A stretch of 64,000 bases of DNA from Lachnospiraceae bacterium (GTDB taxonomy: Bacteria > Bacillota > Clostridia > Lachnospirales > Lachnospiraceae). Positions within the stretch are counted from its first letter, which is position 1. Every line of letters starts with the position of its first letter. Below are positions 45,572 through 54,675 of the stretch, piece by piece. Location of the stretch: the NCBI GenBank assembly GCA_022483465.1, contig JAKVNF010000001.1, positions 992,001 through 1,056,000 on the forward strand. Reading direction: 5' to 3'. Under the pieces are notes generated by a model. That model ran no database searches. It was not told the origin of the DNA and was given only the letters and a program-made list of their open reading frames with translations. Both the position numbers and the translations under genes were made by a program.

Positions 45572-48109
45572 TCACATGCCGATCAGATCAAACTGCTCGA
45601 AGGAGATCACCACCTCGTGGTCCCGCTTCGGGTTGGGATAGCGGATCTCGACGGACTTAAGCCGCTGGCTGTAGTACCAGCCTTTCTCTGCCTCCTCAAA
45701 CTTTCTGCGGTGCAGGAAATGGGGAAGCTCCTCCCCGTCGAGGAGTACATAGAAGGGCGACTTCTCGCGGTGGATCACATCGAGCAGGAGGTTCTCCACC
45801 GTGGTGGCATAGCTTCCCTCCTGGGAGAACCGGATCCTCGTCTTCACGCCGGCCTCCACCGAGATCTTCGTCGCGCGATAGACGCCGTCCCGATAGTCGT
45901 TGCTGACGCCGTCATCCTCGTAGAGCAGGAACGAGGAGTCCACATCCGGTGCCATCAGGATCTCCAGAGAGGTCACCGGGTCCTTCGTCAGGTTCATGAG
46001 GCGGTTCCCCGCCATCGGGATGATGGCGCCGCTCTTCACAAAGAGCGGGATGCTGGAAAGATCCACCGGGAAGGTAACGGTCTCGCCGGGCACATAGGCT
46101 GTCCTGTCGTAGAAATCGTAAAACCGCTCTCTTGCATCCTCGGTCTTCGGGAAGCGGACGGTGCGCTCCGTTGCCCCCTTCTCCACGACGTTTGCGACCA
46201 GAAGGTCATCTCCGAACATGAAGTCCACACCCTCGTCGTAGGTGTCCGGGTCGTTCTGGAAGGCCATGAACAGCGCCTCCATGATCGGCAGACCATTCAC
46301 GTGGGCCCGATACACCAGGGAGTACAGATAGGGGCTCAGGCGGTACCGGAAGGCGATCGCATCGCGGATGTACTGCTTCTTGTCGCTGTACATCCAGGGC
46401 TCGGTGACCGTGTTGTCGGTGTTGGTGGAGTGGATCGAGAACCGGGGCATGAAGATCCCGTTCTGGACCCAGCGGACGAAGAGCTCTCCCTCCGGCGCCG
46501 GGCCGAAGAAGCCGCCCACATCCGAGCCGATGTTGGCCACACCGCAAAGGCCCATGCCCAGCATCGTGGCGATGTTGTACCGGAGCGTCTCCCAGGCGGT
46601 CAGGTTGTCGCCGGTCCAGACCTGGGCATAGCGCTGGATGCCGGCATGGCCCGAGCGGCAGACCGAGAACGGACGGACCTTCGGGTTGTACGCCTCGATG
46701 GCCTCGTTGGAGAGCTGGCACATGAGGTTGCTCATGACGGGCTTGAGGGCGCCGATGGTGCTGCCCTTTCCCTCAAAATAGACCTTCGCATCCTTGTCCA
46801 CCAGGCTGTCGTACTCGCAGTTGTCGTTCCAGACCGAGGTGCAGCCGTACTGCAGGAGGTACTTCGTGAGGTATTCCTTCCAGTGTGCCCGCACAGAGGC
46901 CTTGGTGAAGTCCACAAACACGCCGGGGCCGCCCCACCAGGTGCCGACCGCAAGGCCCTGCACCGGACCAGCCTCTCCCGGGTTGTCGTCGGAGGCCTTC
47001 AGGAACATGTCCTTTTGGATCATCTCGGGAAGAAGCGGATGTACAAGAAGCATGCCGGGTTTGACGTTGGGGGAGACCGTGATCCCCCGCTCCTTCATCG
47101 CGGCAAAAAAGCCCGCCGGGTCCTTGAAGCGCTTTAAGTTCCAGGTGAAGGTGCAGCGCTTGATGCCCTCCTTCGTCTCCACCGCGCAGTAGCCGGAGGA
47201 GAGCTGGAAGCCGTCTGCCGGGATCTCCTCCTCCCTGGTGGTGTCGATGAAGTCCAGGATGGCGTCATCGCAGTCCTTGGGAAGCTCCGGGTAGTACATC
47301 GAGCTTCCGAGATACCCGATCGCCGCCCGGGGGAGCAGGGCGCTCTTTCCCGTCAGGTCGGTGTACCGCTCGATCACCTCCCGGATGGAGGGGCCGGCGA
47401 TCAGAAACAGATCGATGTCCCCCGCATCCGCCCGGAAGGTGGAATAGCGGTGCCAGTAGTTGCGCTTCTCGCGGCCCATGTTGAAGTCGCACTCCGCCGT
47501 GCAGTGGTAAAAATACCCCACCGCCTTCTTCGTGCCGCGGTTCAGTCGGATGTAGAAGGGGATGTGCTTGTAGAGGGAATCGGTCTTCTCCGGGTTGTAT
47601 CCCATCGCATCGCCGGGGGCCATGTTCATGAGCTCCTCGGCCTTGTTGATCTTTCCGGACTTCTCACCGAAGCCGTAGAAGCAATCGTCCGCCTCGATCT
47701 GGCTCGTGTGGAGCCTTCTGTGGTTGGAATCCTCACGGTAGGCGAGGTCCGGGATGTCCGCGTGCAGAAGCGTCCCGTCCTGGTCATAGACCAGAATCCG
47801 AAACGGCTTCTTCTCCACGACGACCCGCAGGCGCTCTCCCTGGATCACCGCCTCTTTCTCCCCGTCCGACACCTGCATCGGAGAGGGGGCCACCTTCTTC
47901 CGGTATCCCGCAAGCAGTTCATCGGTCCGGGAATCCCAGGCTGTCAGGGCCAGGCTGTAGGACGCCTCGTCAAAGTCCCCGTCGAACCCCGCACGGATCC
48001 GCAGGATGTCCTTCGTCAAAAACAGGATCCGGATCTGCACCGCATTGGTCTCCACCAGGGCCATCTGCCCATCCTGTGTGACCGCTCCCGCTTGATAACA
48101 AACTCTCAT
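45572..48109 (-). CDS. GH31 alpha-glycosidase, second of two
   Basis: 845 residues, no signal peptide. The nucleophile Asp is in VWNDNCEYDS (near 427) and the acid/base Asp in WTGDNLTAW (near 499). NIGSDVGGFFGPAP and the barrel end HSTNTDNTVTEPWMY match the first GH31 gene (NSANTDNTVTQPWMY). The two are paralogues, with diverged N-terminal beta domains. I start at 48109 (MRVCYQAGAV) because GGGAGGACGAG precedes it; an ATG at 48166 would add 19 residues. It has its own terminator, so it is probably separately transcribed. Confidence 0.9.
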   Translation of the reverse strand: MRVCYQAGAVTQDGQMALVETNAVQIRILFLTKDILRIRAGFDGDFDEASYSLALTAWDSRTDELLAGYRKKVAPSPMQVSDGEKEAVIQGERLRVVVEKKPFRILVYDQDGTLLHADIPDLAYREDSNHRRLHTSQIEADDCFYGFGEKSGKINKAEELMNMAPGDAMGYNPEKTDSLYKHIPFYIRLNRGTKKAVGYFYHCTAECDFNMGREKRNYWHRYSTFRADAGDIDLFLIAGPSIREVIERYTDLTGKSALLPRAAIGYLGSSMYYPELPKDCDDAILDFIDTTREEEIPADGFQLSSGYCAVETKEGIKRCTFTWNLKRFKDPAGFFAAMKERGITVSPNVKPGMLLVHPLLPEMIQKDMFLKASDDNPGEAGPVQGLAVGTWWGGPGVFVDFTKASVRAHWKEYLTKYLLQYGCTSVWNDNCEYDSLVDKDAKVYFEGKGSTIGALKPVMSNLMCQLSNEAIEAYNPKVRPFSVCRSGHAGIQRYAQVWTGDNLTAWETLRYNIATMLGMGLCGVANIGSDVGGFFGPAPEGELFVRWVQNGIFMPRFSIHSTNTDNTVTEPWMYSDKKQYIRDAIAFRYRLSPYLYSLVYRAHVNGLPIMEALFMAFQNDPDTYDEGVDFMFGDDLLVANVVEKGATERTVRFPKTEDARERFYDFYDRTAYVPGETVTFPVDLSSIPLFVKSGAIIPMAGNRLMNLTKDPVTSLEILMAPDVDSSFLLYEDDGVSNDYRDGVYRATKISVEAGVKTRIRFSQEGSYATTVENLLLDVIHREKSPFYVLLDGEELPHFLHRRKFEEAEKGWYYSQRLKSVEIRYPNPKRDHEVVISFEQFDLIGM

Positions 48110-48375
48110 CTCGTCCTCCCATGGCGCGCTCTGCCGCACCGTCTGTTGTTTTTCAGCTGACTTCATCTTATCAGGCGGGGGGCTTCCAAACGGTACATAT
48201 CCTGCAGAATTTCCCCCGATTTTTTACATTTTTTGCAGAGTTCCCCCACGATGCCTCTCTGGTATGGCAGGTTTCCCAATCGGTATACCCGGCGGTTCAT
48301 CTTCCCTTGACGGGCAGGAAAAATCTGCTTAGGATTTTTCTGAACATTCATGAAGACCGGCCAAGGAGGTACGAA

Positions 48376-48993
48376 GTGAAGGTACTCATGATCAACGGAA
48401 GCCCGGACATCTCGGGCTGCATTCACACGGCAATGATGATCGCCAAGGACACCCTGGCGGAACAGGGGATCGAAGCCGAGGAGCTGGTGGTCGGAAACCG
48501 CGACATCCGCGGCTGCATCGGCTGCCGCAAGTGTAAGACGACGGGAAAGTGCGTCTTCAACGACCTCGTCAACGAGACCGCACCGCGCCTGGCCGAGGCG
48601 GATGGACTGATCATCGGCTCCCCGGTCTTCTACGGGACCCCCAACGGAACCCTGCTCTGCTTCCTGCAACGGCTCTTCTAGAGCTCGGGCCTCGACCTGC
48701 ACATGAAGGTGGGCGCCGCCATCGTCTCCTGCCGGCGCACGGGCAACTCCGCCGTCTTTGAGCAGCTCAACCAGTTCTTCGGCATCAACGGCATGCCCAC
48801 CGTCCCCTCCACCTACTGGAACGACGTGCACGGCTACCACAAGGAGGATGTGATGGCTGATGAGGAGGGCGTGGAGACGATCCAGAACCTCTCCCGGAAC
48901 ATGGCCTTCCTGATGCAGTCTATTATAGAAGGAAAGGACGCCCACGGCCTTCCCGACACGCCGCACGCCCACTTCACGAACTTCATCCGCTAA
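48376..48993 (+). pseudogene. NADPH-dependent FMN reductase / iron-sulfur flavoprotein with in-frame TAG
   Basis: The frame starts with GTG after AAGGAGGTACGAA and reads KVLMINGSPDISGCIHTAM, the flavodoxin-fold start. It continues to GCIGCRKCKTTGKC (a ferredoxin-like Cys cluster) and IIGSPVFYGTPNG. A TAG at 48679-48681 interrupts FLQRLF / SSGLDLHMKVGAAIV, and the same frame then runs to 48993. Changing that one codon would restore 205 residues. Most likely a recent nonsense mutation. Confidence 0.8.
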
Positions 48994-49017
48994 AGCGCAC
49001 GAAGCTCTGTCGTTTCA

Positions 49018-49048
49018 CCCCGCCGGCCTCTGTGCCGGCGGGGTTTTT
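49018..49048 (+). terminator. terminator after the flavoprotein gene
   Basis: CCCCGCCGGC pairs with GCCGGCGGGG followed by T5. Confidence 0.8.
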
Positions 49049-49072
49049 GTCTGCCCTCCGACCACAGGCACG

Positions 49073-49109
49073 AAAAAAGACGCCCCGCACGTGCCCATGC
49101 GGAGCGTCT
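49073..49109 (-). terminator. terminator after the solute-binding protein gene
   Basis: Read leftward, AGACGCTCCGCA pairs with TGCGGGGCGTCT and runs into a T6 tract. Confidence 0.8.
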
Positions 49110-49180
49110 GCATATCTCAGGTCCCTGGGTTGGAGGAGGACCTGTGAATGCCGGGTTTCCTCCCTCCCCTTTTCCTGGTA

Positions 49181-51040
49181 TTACCTGCCGAACTGGCAGT
49201 CGTTGTTGCCGGAGTCGGTCATCCACATCTCCAGCATGTTGATGGGATCGTCGTAGTCGGCGAGCCATCCCTCGCGGGCCACATCGAAGTTGCCCTGCTT
49301 GCGGTCGTTCAGGAAGGTCTGCCAATCCTCGACGGAGATGTCCATCGTGATGCCGATGGCGGAGAGATCCTGCTGGATGGCCTGGGCGATGCCCTCGTGG
49401 GCAGAGCCCTCGTTGGTCAGGTAGTTCAGGTGGAGCGGCGTGCTGTCAGAGAGCGTGCCGTCCTCGTCGAACTCATAGCCCGCGTACTCGAGCAGCTTTC
49501 TGGCCTCCTCGACGTTGGCATCGCCTGCCACGGAGAGATCCTCGAAGTAGCCGTCCTCCACCGGATAGGTGTAGTCGTCGTCATTGCTCTTGAACACGCC
49601 GCCGTTGCCGTCGCTCATGCCCGCCGGGATGTAGGAGGTTGCGATCTCCTGCTCGGTCTGGCCGATCGTGTCGATGATGTACTGGCGGTCCACCAGAAGA
49701 CCCATGGCCCGTCTCATGGCTGCGGTCTGTGCCACGGTCTTGCCTGCAAACAGGTCGGAGTTCACGTTGAAGCCGACATAGTAGGTGCCCAGGTACGGGA
49801 TGATGTGGAAGTCATCGCCGTCCTTGAGATTTGCGATCTCGCCGGTGGGAACGGTGTCCGCGTAGTCGATGTCGCCGGACTGGTAAGCTGCCAGGATCGC
49901 GGTGTCGTCGGCGGAGAGCATAAAGTCGAGCTCATCGACGGAGACGTTGTCGGCGTCATAGAAGTAGGGGTTCTTGACGTAGGTCATGGACTCGTTGTGG
50001 GTCCAGCTCTGCAGCGTGTAGGCGCCGTCGGTCACAAAGCCCGCCTCGTTTGCCCAGGTGTCGGAGCCGAAGGCCTCCTCGGGAACCGGGAAGAACAGCG
50101 GGAACGCCAGCAGGGACATCATGTACGGGCAGGGTGCGACCAGCGTGAACTGAATCGTGTTGTCGTCGAGTGCCGTGACGTTGATGTCGGGATCCGTGCC
50201 GTCGCCGTAGCCGTCAAAGACCGAGAACAGGTATGCGTAGTCGCAGCCCGTCGCCGGATCTGCCGCGCGGTTCCAGGAGTTGACGATGTCGTTGGCGTTT
50301 AAGGTGCTGCCGTCGGACCACTTGAGGTCGGTCTTCATGTGGATCGTGTAGGTGCAGCCGTCGTCCGAGATCTCGGGATCGCCGTCCGCCAGGGCGGGCA
50401 CGATGTTGAGATCGGAGTCATAGGTGTACAGACCCACGAAGGAGTTGGAGGCAAGGCTCGCGCCGTCCACGGAGGTGTTGCGCTGGGGATCCAGGTGATC
50501 CGGCTCCGAGGCCAGGTTGATGCGCATCACGTCCGCCGGCTCCCCGTTCTTCTTGGCGTACAGGAAGAACTTGGTTCCGGAGAGGTTGGCGTAGTCGCCG
50601 CTCCAGGCGGTGTTCTCCAGGTAGAGATCGTTGTAGTAGTAGATCGGCATGACTGCACCGGTGGCCATCACGATGTCCTCGGCCTGGTGCATCATCTCCT
50701 CACGCGTTGCGCCATCGGTCTCCGAGTAGATCGAGTTGATGATCTCGTCGTAGCTGGTCCAGTCCGGTGCCTGCCCGTCGCCCGTCAGGCCCACCTGGGT
50801 CACCCAGTCCTCGATGCCGTCGCTGTCTGTGGGAAGATAGAACGTCGAATCCGATGAAGTGCTCTCTGTGGCCAGGGTCGCCGCAGCCGTGGAATCCGCA
50901 GCCGCCGAGGTCTCCACAGCCGCCGAGGTCTCCGCAGCGCTGCTGCCGCCCGCAGGGGTTTCCGATGCGCTCCCACAGGCTGCCAGAAGTCCTGCTGACA
51001 GCGTTCCAACCAAAAGCATGGCAAGTGCTCTCTTTTTCAT
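49181..51040 (-). CDS. OppA-type ABC solute-binding lipoprotein, apparently circularly permuted
   Basis: 619 residues with lipobox LLAAC and an Ala/Thr/Ser linker. Residues about 66-165 (YDEIINSIYSETDGATREEM, AEDIVMATGAVMPIYYYNDL, NLSGTKFFLYAKK) match what is normally the C-terminal end of family 5 peptide-binding proteins. The usual N-terminal body then begins (VMRINLASEPDHLDPQRNTS) and ends at LADYDDPINML...GNNDCQFGR, exactly where the moved segment would normally follow. The frame is open throughout, so the protein may fold with new termini. No permease or ATPase genes adjoin it. Ligand probably oligopeptides. Confidence 0.85.
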   Translation of the reverse strand: MKKRALAMLLVGTLSAGLLAACGSASETPAGGSSAAETSAAVETSAAADSTAAATLATESTSSDSTFYLPTDSDGIEDWVTQVGLTGDGQAPDWTSYDEIINSIYSETDGATREEMMHQAEDIVMATGAVMPIYYYNDLYLENTAWSGDYANLSGTKFFLYAKKNGEPADVMRINLASEPDHLDPQRNTSVDGASLASNSFVGLYTYDSDLNIVPALADGDPEISDDGCTYTIHMKTDLKWSDGSTLNANDIVNSWNRAADPATGCDYAYLFSVFDGYGDGTDPDINVTALDDNTIQFTLVAPCPYMMSLLAFPLFFPVPEEAFGSDTWANEAGFVTDGAYTLQSWTHNESMTYVKNPYFYDADNVSVDELDFMLSADDTAILAAYQSGDIDYADTVPTGEIANLKDGDDFHIIPYLGTYYVGFNVNSDLFAGKTVAQTAAMRRAMGLLVDRQYIIDTIGQTEQEIATSYIPAGMSDGNGGVFKSNDDDYTYPVEDGYFEDLSVAGDANVEEARKLLEYAGYEFDEDGTLSDSTPLHLNYLTNEGSAHEGIAQAIQQDLSAIGITMDISVEDWQTFLNDRKQGNFDVAREGWLADYDDPINMLEMWMTDSGNNDCQFGR

Positions 51041-51113
51041 GTGATCCTCCTTCGTCGTTACGTCTGTGAATGGTCGATGAGTGAATTCTCCTTTTTTCGT
51101 AATTTATTAACGT

Positions 51114-51141
51114 TTAATATTGTATTACTTTACCGCGTCAA
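51114..51141 (-). promoter_or_regulatory. putative promoter of the solute-binding protein gene
   Basis: Read leftward, TTGACG (51141-51136) and TATTAA (51119-51114) are 16 bases apart. An ACCGC/GCGGT inverted repeat overlaps the -35 box and could be an operator. Confidence 0.45.
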
Positions 51142-51172
51142 TGCGGTGCTTTGCAACTTATTTTTACAGGTT

Positions 51173-52077
51173 TTACACCCTGGCCGGCCCATCTTCGGGT
51201 ACCGGTTTCCTTCCCGGCAGGCTGCTGATGACAACCCCAAAGAGTACCAGCACCACGCCCGCCGCGTTGGAGGGCGAGAGCACCTCGCCGTAGAGGAGCA
51301 CCCCGACCACCGTCGAAGTGACCGGCTCCACCGAGGCTATGATGGACGCGGCTCCGTTCTCCACGTACTGCAGCCCCGTGGTGTACAGGCAAAGGGTGCC
51401 ACGGTGGAGAGGCCCCCGAGAAGCAGGGCGGGAAGAAGAAGGGAGGGCGTTTCGGCGAAGGTCCCCGCGATACGGGCGGGATTTCCCAGGGCGGCGGAGG
51501 TCACCGCCGCAATGAGAAAGGTGTAGAAGGTGATGATGAGGGGGTGCGTAGCCTCTCTTTATTGCAAACCTGCTGAAGATGGAGTAGAGGGCGTACCCCA
51601 GCCCCGCCCCCAGCCCGAAGAGGATCCCGGGGAGGGAGAGGCGGCTTCCGCTTCCCACCATCCCGGTCACCAGCATCAGGCCAAGGATCGTCAAAACCAG
51701 GGCGGCAAGCTTTTTTGCCGTGATCCTCTCGTGAAAGCACCGGGCCGAGAGCAGGATCACGAAGGCCGGTGCGGTATAGAGAAGGCTGCCACGTAGAGCG
51801 AGGTCATCACCACTGCCTGAAAGTAGCAGAAGTTGAAGAAGACGATGCTCCCGATGCCGGTGCCGAGAAAGCAACACACATCCCGCAGACGGATCCTCCG
51901 CTCGCCCTTTCTCCGAAGAAGAAGGACCGGAACCAGGATCATGGTGGTCACCGCCGCCCGGATCCCCACGATGTCCATGGAGGTCAGGCCGCTCCCGTTC
52001 AGGCGCCGCACGAAGATGCCGAGGATTCCCCACAGCACCCCCGCGGACAGGATGAGAAACGGCGCACCTCTTGTCAC
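51173..52077 (-). pseudogene. EamA/DMT-family transporter with several frameshifts
   Basis: The homologous sequence starts at GTG 52077 (FLILSAGVLWGILGIFVRRL) and shifts frame near 51775 (to LLYTAPAFVILLSARCFHER). It shifts again near 51545 (to an intervening frame reading FYTFLIAAVTSAALG) and again near 51400, before ending YVENGAASIIASVEPVTSTV and PVPEDGPARV. Ten-helix drug/metabolite exporters of this family are about 300 residues, and the full span fits that length. At least three indels make it non-functional. It lies 12 bp downstream of the reductase B homologue, probably once one operon. Confidence 0.8.
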
Positions 52078-52089
52078 GGGCAGTTCTCC

Positions 52090-52801
52090 TTATACGTTGT
52101 GGCGGTACTCGTAGGGCAGCACCTTGATCTGGTTGTAGCTCGGGCAGTCACGAACCCACTCCAGGGACTCCTTGACAATGGCCGTCTGCATCGGGATGTT
52201 GTTGGGTTCGCCGGCGTTGGAGCCGATCGGCACGTGGGGTGCGGTGATGCGGGGTGCGCCCTGCTGTCTTGCGATCGGAGGACGGGCCGCGATGACGCAG
52301 CAGCTCATGCCCGCCTCCTCGCAGCATCTGGTGACGATGGTGGCAGAGCGGTGGCAGGTGCCGCAGCCGCCGGTGCACAGCACGACGTCCACGCCCTGGG
52401 CCTTGAGCTTTCTGGCGATCTCGGGGCCGGTCTCGTTGCGGAACTTCTCGACGTTTCCGCCGCCCATGAAGGTGTAGGTCTCATCGGCCAGGGAGCCGAT
52501 AAAGCCCTCCTTGACCAGCTCTCTGAGGCGGTCGATCGGGAACATGGCGTTGACATCCTTGTTGATGTCGAAGCCGCCGTGGGTGGCCATCAGCTCGCTC
52601 GTGGGGGTGTCCTTTTCAATGACGCGGTAGGAGAAGTCGCCGGAGGTGTTGAAGGGTACCTGGCTCTTCTTGTGAATTCCGCCTGCGGTGATAAAGGCCA
52701 CCTTGCACTCGGAGGGGCTTTTTGAGTTCCGTGAACACCGGCTTGGGGGTCACCGGAACAAAGATTTCAGACCGCTTTCCAGCTACTGTCGTAAGGCTCA
52801 T
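52090..52801 (-). pseudogene. glycine/D-proline reductase B-subunit homologue (Cys form), frameshifted
   Basis: It starts at ATG 52801 after AAAGGAGAACAAG and reads MSLTTVAGKRSEIFVPVTPK to KKP. One extra C near 52722 then throws it out of frame, and the homologous frame continues CKVAFITAGGIHKKSQVPFN to the end. The motif TGGCGTCHRSA holds Cys (TGC) where selenoprotein members of the family have selenocysteine (TGA). These subunits act in Stickland reduction of amino acids. Related residues include NKDVNAMFPIDRLRELVKEG and GSNAGEPNN. With the frameshift repaired it would have about 236 residues. Confidence 0.7.
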
Positions 52802-52824
52802 CTTGTTCTCCTTTGTCTGTACCT

Positions 52825-53229
52825 TCAGATCTGTTCCTGCGGGATGTCCCGCTTTCCAATGATCTTCATGCCGCTTAGATAACACGCCGCCAAAAGGCCT
52901 TCCTGCAGCGGCACATCGGTGAAGATCCATCGTCTCGGCACGGCGATCGTGCCGAGGTTCTGATCCAGCGTCAGCTTCACCGCGGTGTCATTCACCTCGG
53001 TGAGTTTCCCGCCCACCAGGCAGGGGAAGAGCTCCTCTTCCTCCGTCATCGGCGCGGCGTCGTAGTCAAGGGGTTCGTCCGTGACCCAGAGATAGCTGAA
53101 GTAGAACTGCATCTCGCAGCCCGGCTCCGGTTCCATTTCCCCTCGGATGACCTTTCTGGGGACCGTGAGCACACCCAGCCTTCCGTGCAGGTGTACCTTC
53201 ACGAGATCCCCCTCGGTCTCCTTGACCAG
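52825..53229 (-). CDS. small two-repeat protein of the reductase cluster
   Basis: About 134 residues if translation begins at CTG 53229, which sits five bases after GGAGGT; a GTG start at 53202 gives 125. Two similar units, KVHLHGRLGVLTVPRKVIRG and KLTLDQNLGTIAVPRRWIFT, suggest a duplicated beta-rich fold. It resembles CBO2463/CBO2479-type proteins seen near proline/glycine reductase genes, though I hold that loosely. It is open throughout, unlike its neighbours. Confidence 0.55.
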   Translation of the reverse strand: MVKETEGDLVKVHLHGRLGVLTVPRKVIRGEMEPEPGCEMQFYFSYLWVTDEPLDYDAAPMTEEEELFPCLVGGKLTEVNDTAVKLTLDQNLGTIAVPRRWIFTDVPLQEGLLAACYLSGMKIIGKRDIPQEQI

Positions 53230-53244
53230 ACGTTACCTCCATTC

Positions 53245-53904
53245 TCACTTGTGAATGCGGTTCTCCACCACCTTCTGCAGGATCATCAGGACAGACAGAA
53301 GAACCAGGTAGAACAGCGCGCAGATCGTGTGGGCGGGGATCGTGTTGTAGATGCGCGACACATAGTTCTGGGTCTGCCTGGTGATCTCATTCACCGAGAT
53401 CATGGAGAGCAGTGCCGTATCCTTCACGGAGATGATGAACTGGTTGAACAGGGCCGGGATCATGGACTTGAACGCCGGGGAATCACCACATGCCGCAGGA
53501 TCTGCCCCTCTGTCAGGCCCAGGGCCCGCCTCCTTCTGTCCGATGTCAATGCTCTCCAGCGCGCCCTTGACGATCGGGGAGATGAAGGCGCCGGCATTGA
53601 GGGTGATGACGATCGTGCCGGCCAGGTTGCTGTCCATCGTGTAGCGGGACCCCCGGGCCAGGGTGATCAGGGCGGGCACCACGAAGCAGACGTAGAGGGC
53701 CTGCACCACGATGGGCGTGCCGCGGATGATCCAGACATAGACGTTGGCGATGCCCCGGGCCACCCGGTTTCTGCTCTGCAGGGCGTAGCCCGAGAGGGAG
53801 CCGAGGACGAAGCCCAGAAGGATGCCAGTGACGGCGATCTGCATGGTGACCCGAAGGCCCCGAAACAGCATGGGGACAAAGGATTAGATGAGTTCTGCTG
53901 ACAT
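53245..53904 (-). pseudogene. amino-acid ABC transporter permease, damaged
   Basis: From ATG 53904 (after AAAAAGGAGC) the frame reads MSAELI, a TAA stop, then SFVPMLFRGLRVTMQIAVTG, an obvious HisM/GlnP-type permease N-terminus. Around residues 130-155 two compensating indels replace the expected EAA loop (another frame reads RALGLTEGQILRHVVIP) with GPGPDRGADPAACG. The frame then returns to AFKSMIPALFNQFIISVKDT and the normal end. The EAA loop contacts the ATPase, so even a restarted protein from ATG 53871 should fail. Confidence 0.8.
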
Positions 53905-54013
53905 GGCTAAGCTCCTTTTTCAATTCCTTCCGGAATGGAAAAAGAGCCCGCGCGGGAGATCACGTTCCCGCCGGTACGGGCTCTTTCTGCGGTTGGAGTG
54001 CAGGGCGCCTTCC

Positions 54014-54675
54014 TTACTGGCACCACTCCTCATTCAGCTGATCCAGAGTGCCGTTGTCGCACAGCGTGTCAATGGCGGCGTTGAAGTCATCGAGGATCTC
54101 GGGATACTGCTCACAGATGTCAAAGGAAAGGGCGATGGCGTAGGGTGCCTTGCCGATGTAGAACTCATCACCCACGGTCTTGAGCTGGATCTGGCCGGTC
54201 TTGATCGCATAGTTGGTGCCGGGCAGGTCGTAGATCGTGGCATCCGCCTGACCATCCTCGACGGCCTTGTAGGCAAGCGCCTGGGAGTCATAGGCCTGGA
54301 TGCAGCTCTCGGGGAGGTTGGCGACGCCGTACTCGTAGGCGATGGTGCCGGTCTGCAGGGCGACGGTGTAGTCGCCGGAGGTGAGGTCATCCACGCTGGT
54401 GATCGTGTCGTTGTCCTCTGCCACGCAGACCTACTACGATGCCGGCATCGTAGTAGGTCTGCGTGAAGTTCATGTTCTTCTTGCGCTCATCCGTTGCACA
54501 CAGGGCGGCAGCGCCGACGTCCAGGCTCCCCTGGATCAGGGAAGTGCCCAGCGGGCCGTAGTCCATATCCTGATAAGCGCCGTCCTTTACGGTAAAACCC
54601 AGGATCTGCTGCAGGGCATCAAGCATGCCGATGTCATAGCCCTGCAGGGTGGTGCCGTCCTCCGCGAAGTAGGAG
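54014..54675 (-). pseudogene. amino-acid ABC solute-binding protein remnant
   Basis: Family 3 binding-protein sequence runs DGTTLQGYDIGMLDALQQIL to FTQTYYDAGIVV in one frame. It continues as VAEDNDTITSVDDLTSGDYT to LDQLNEEWCQ in another, with the shift inside a 44-bp palindrome. The signal peptide and first strand are missing: the upstream sequence instead belongs to a zinc-ribbon gene, so a deletion joined the two near 54675. It would have worked with the damaged permease; no ATPase gene is left. Confidence 0.8.
54422..54465. repeat. 44-bp perfect palindrome with no loop
   Basis: CACGCAGACCTACTACGATG... is followed immediately by its exact reverse complement, 22 bases per arm, centred between 54443 and 54444. 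It lies at the frameshift in the binding-protein remnant. Part of it still encodes YYDAGIVV. Confidence 0.95.
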
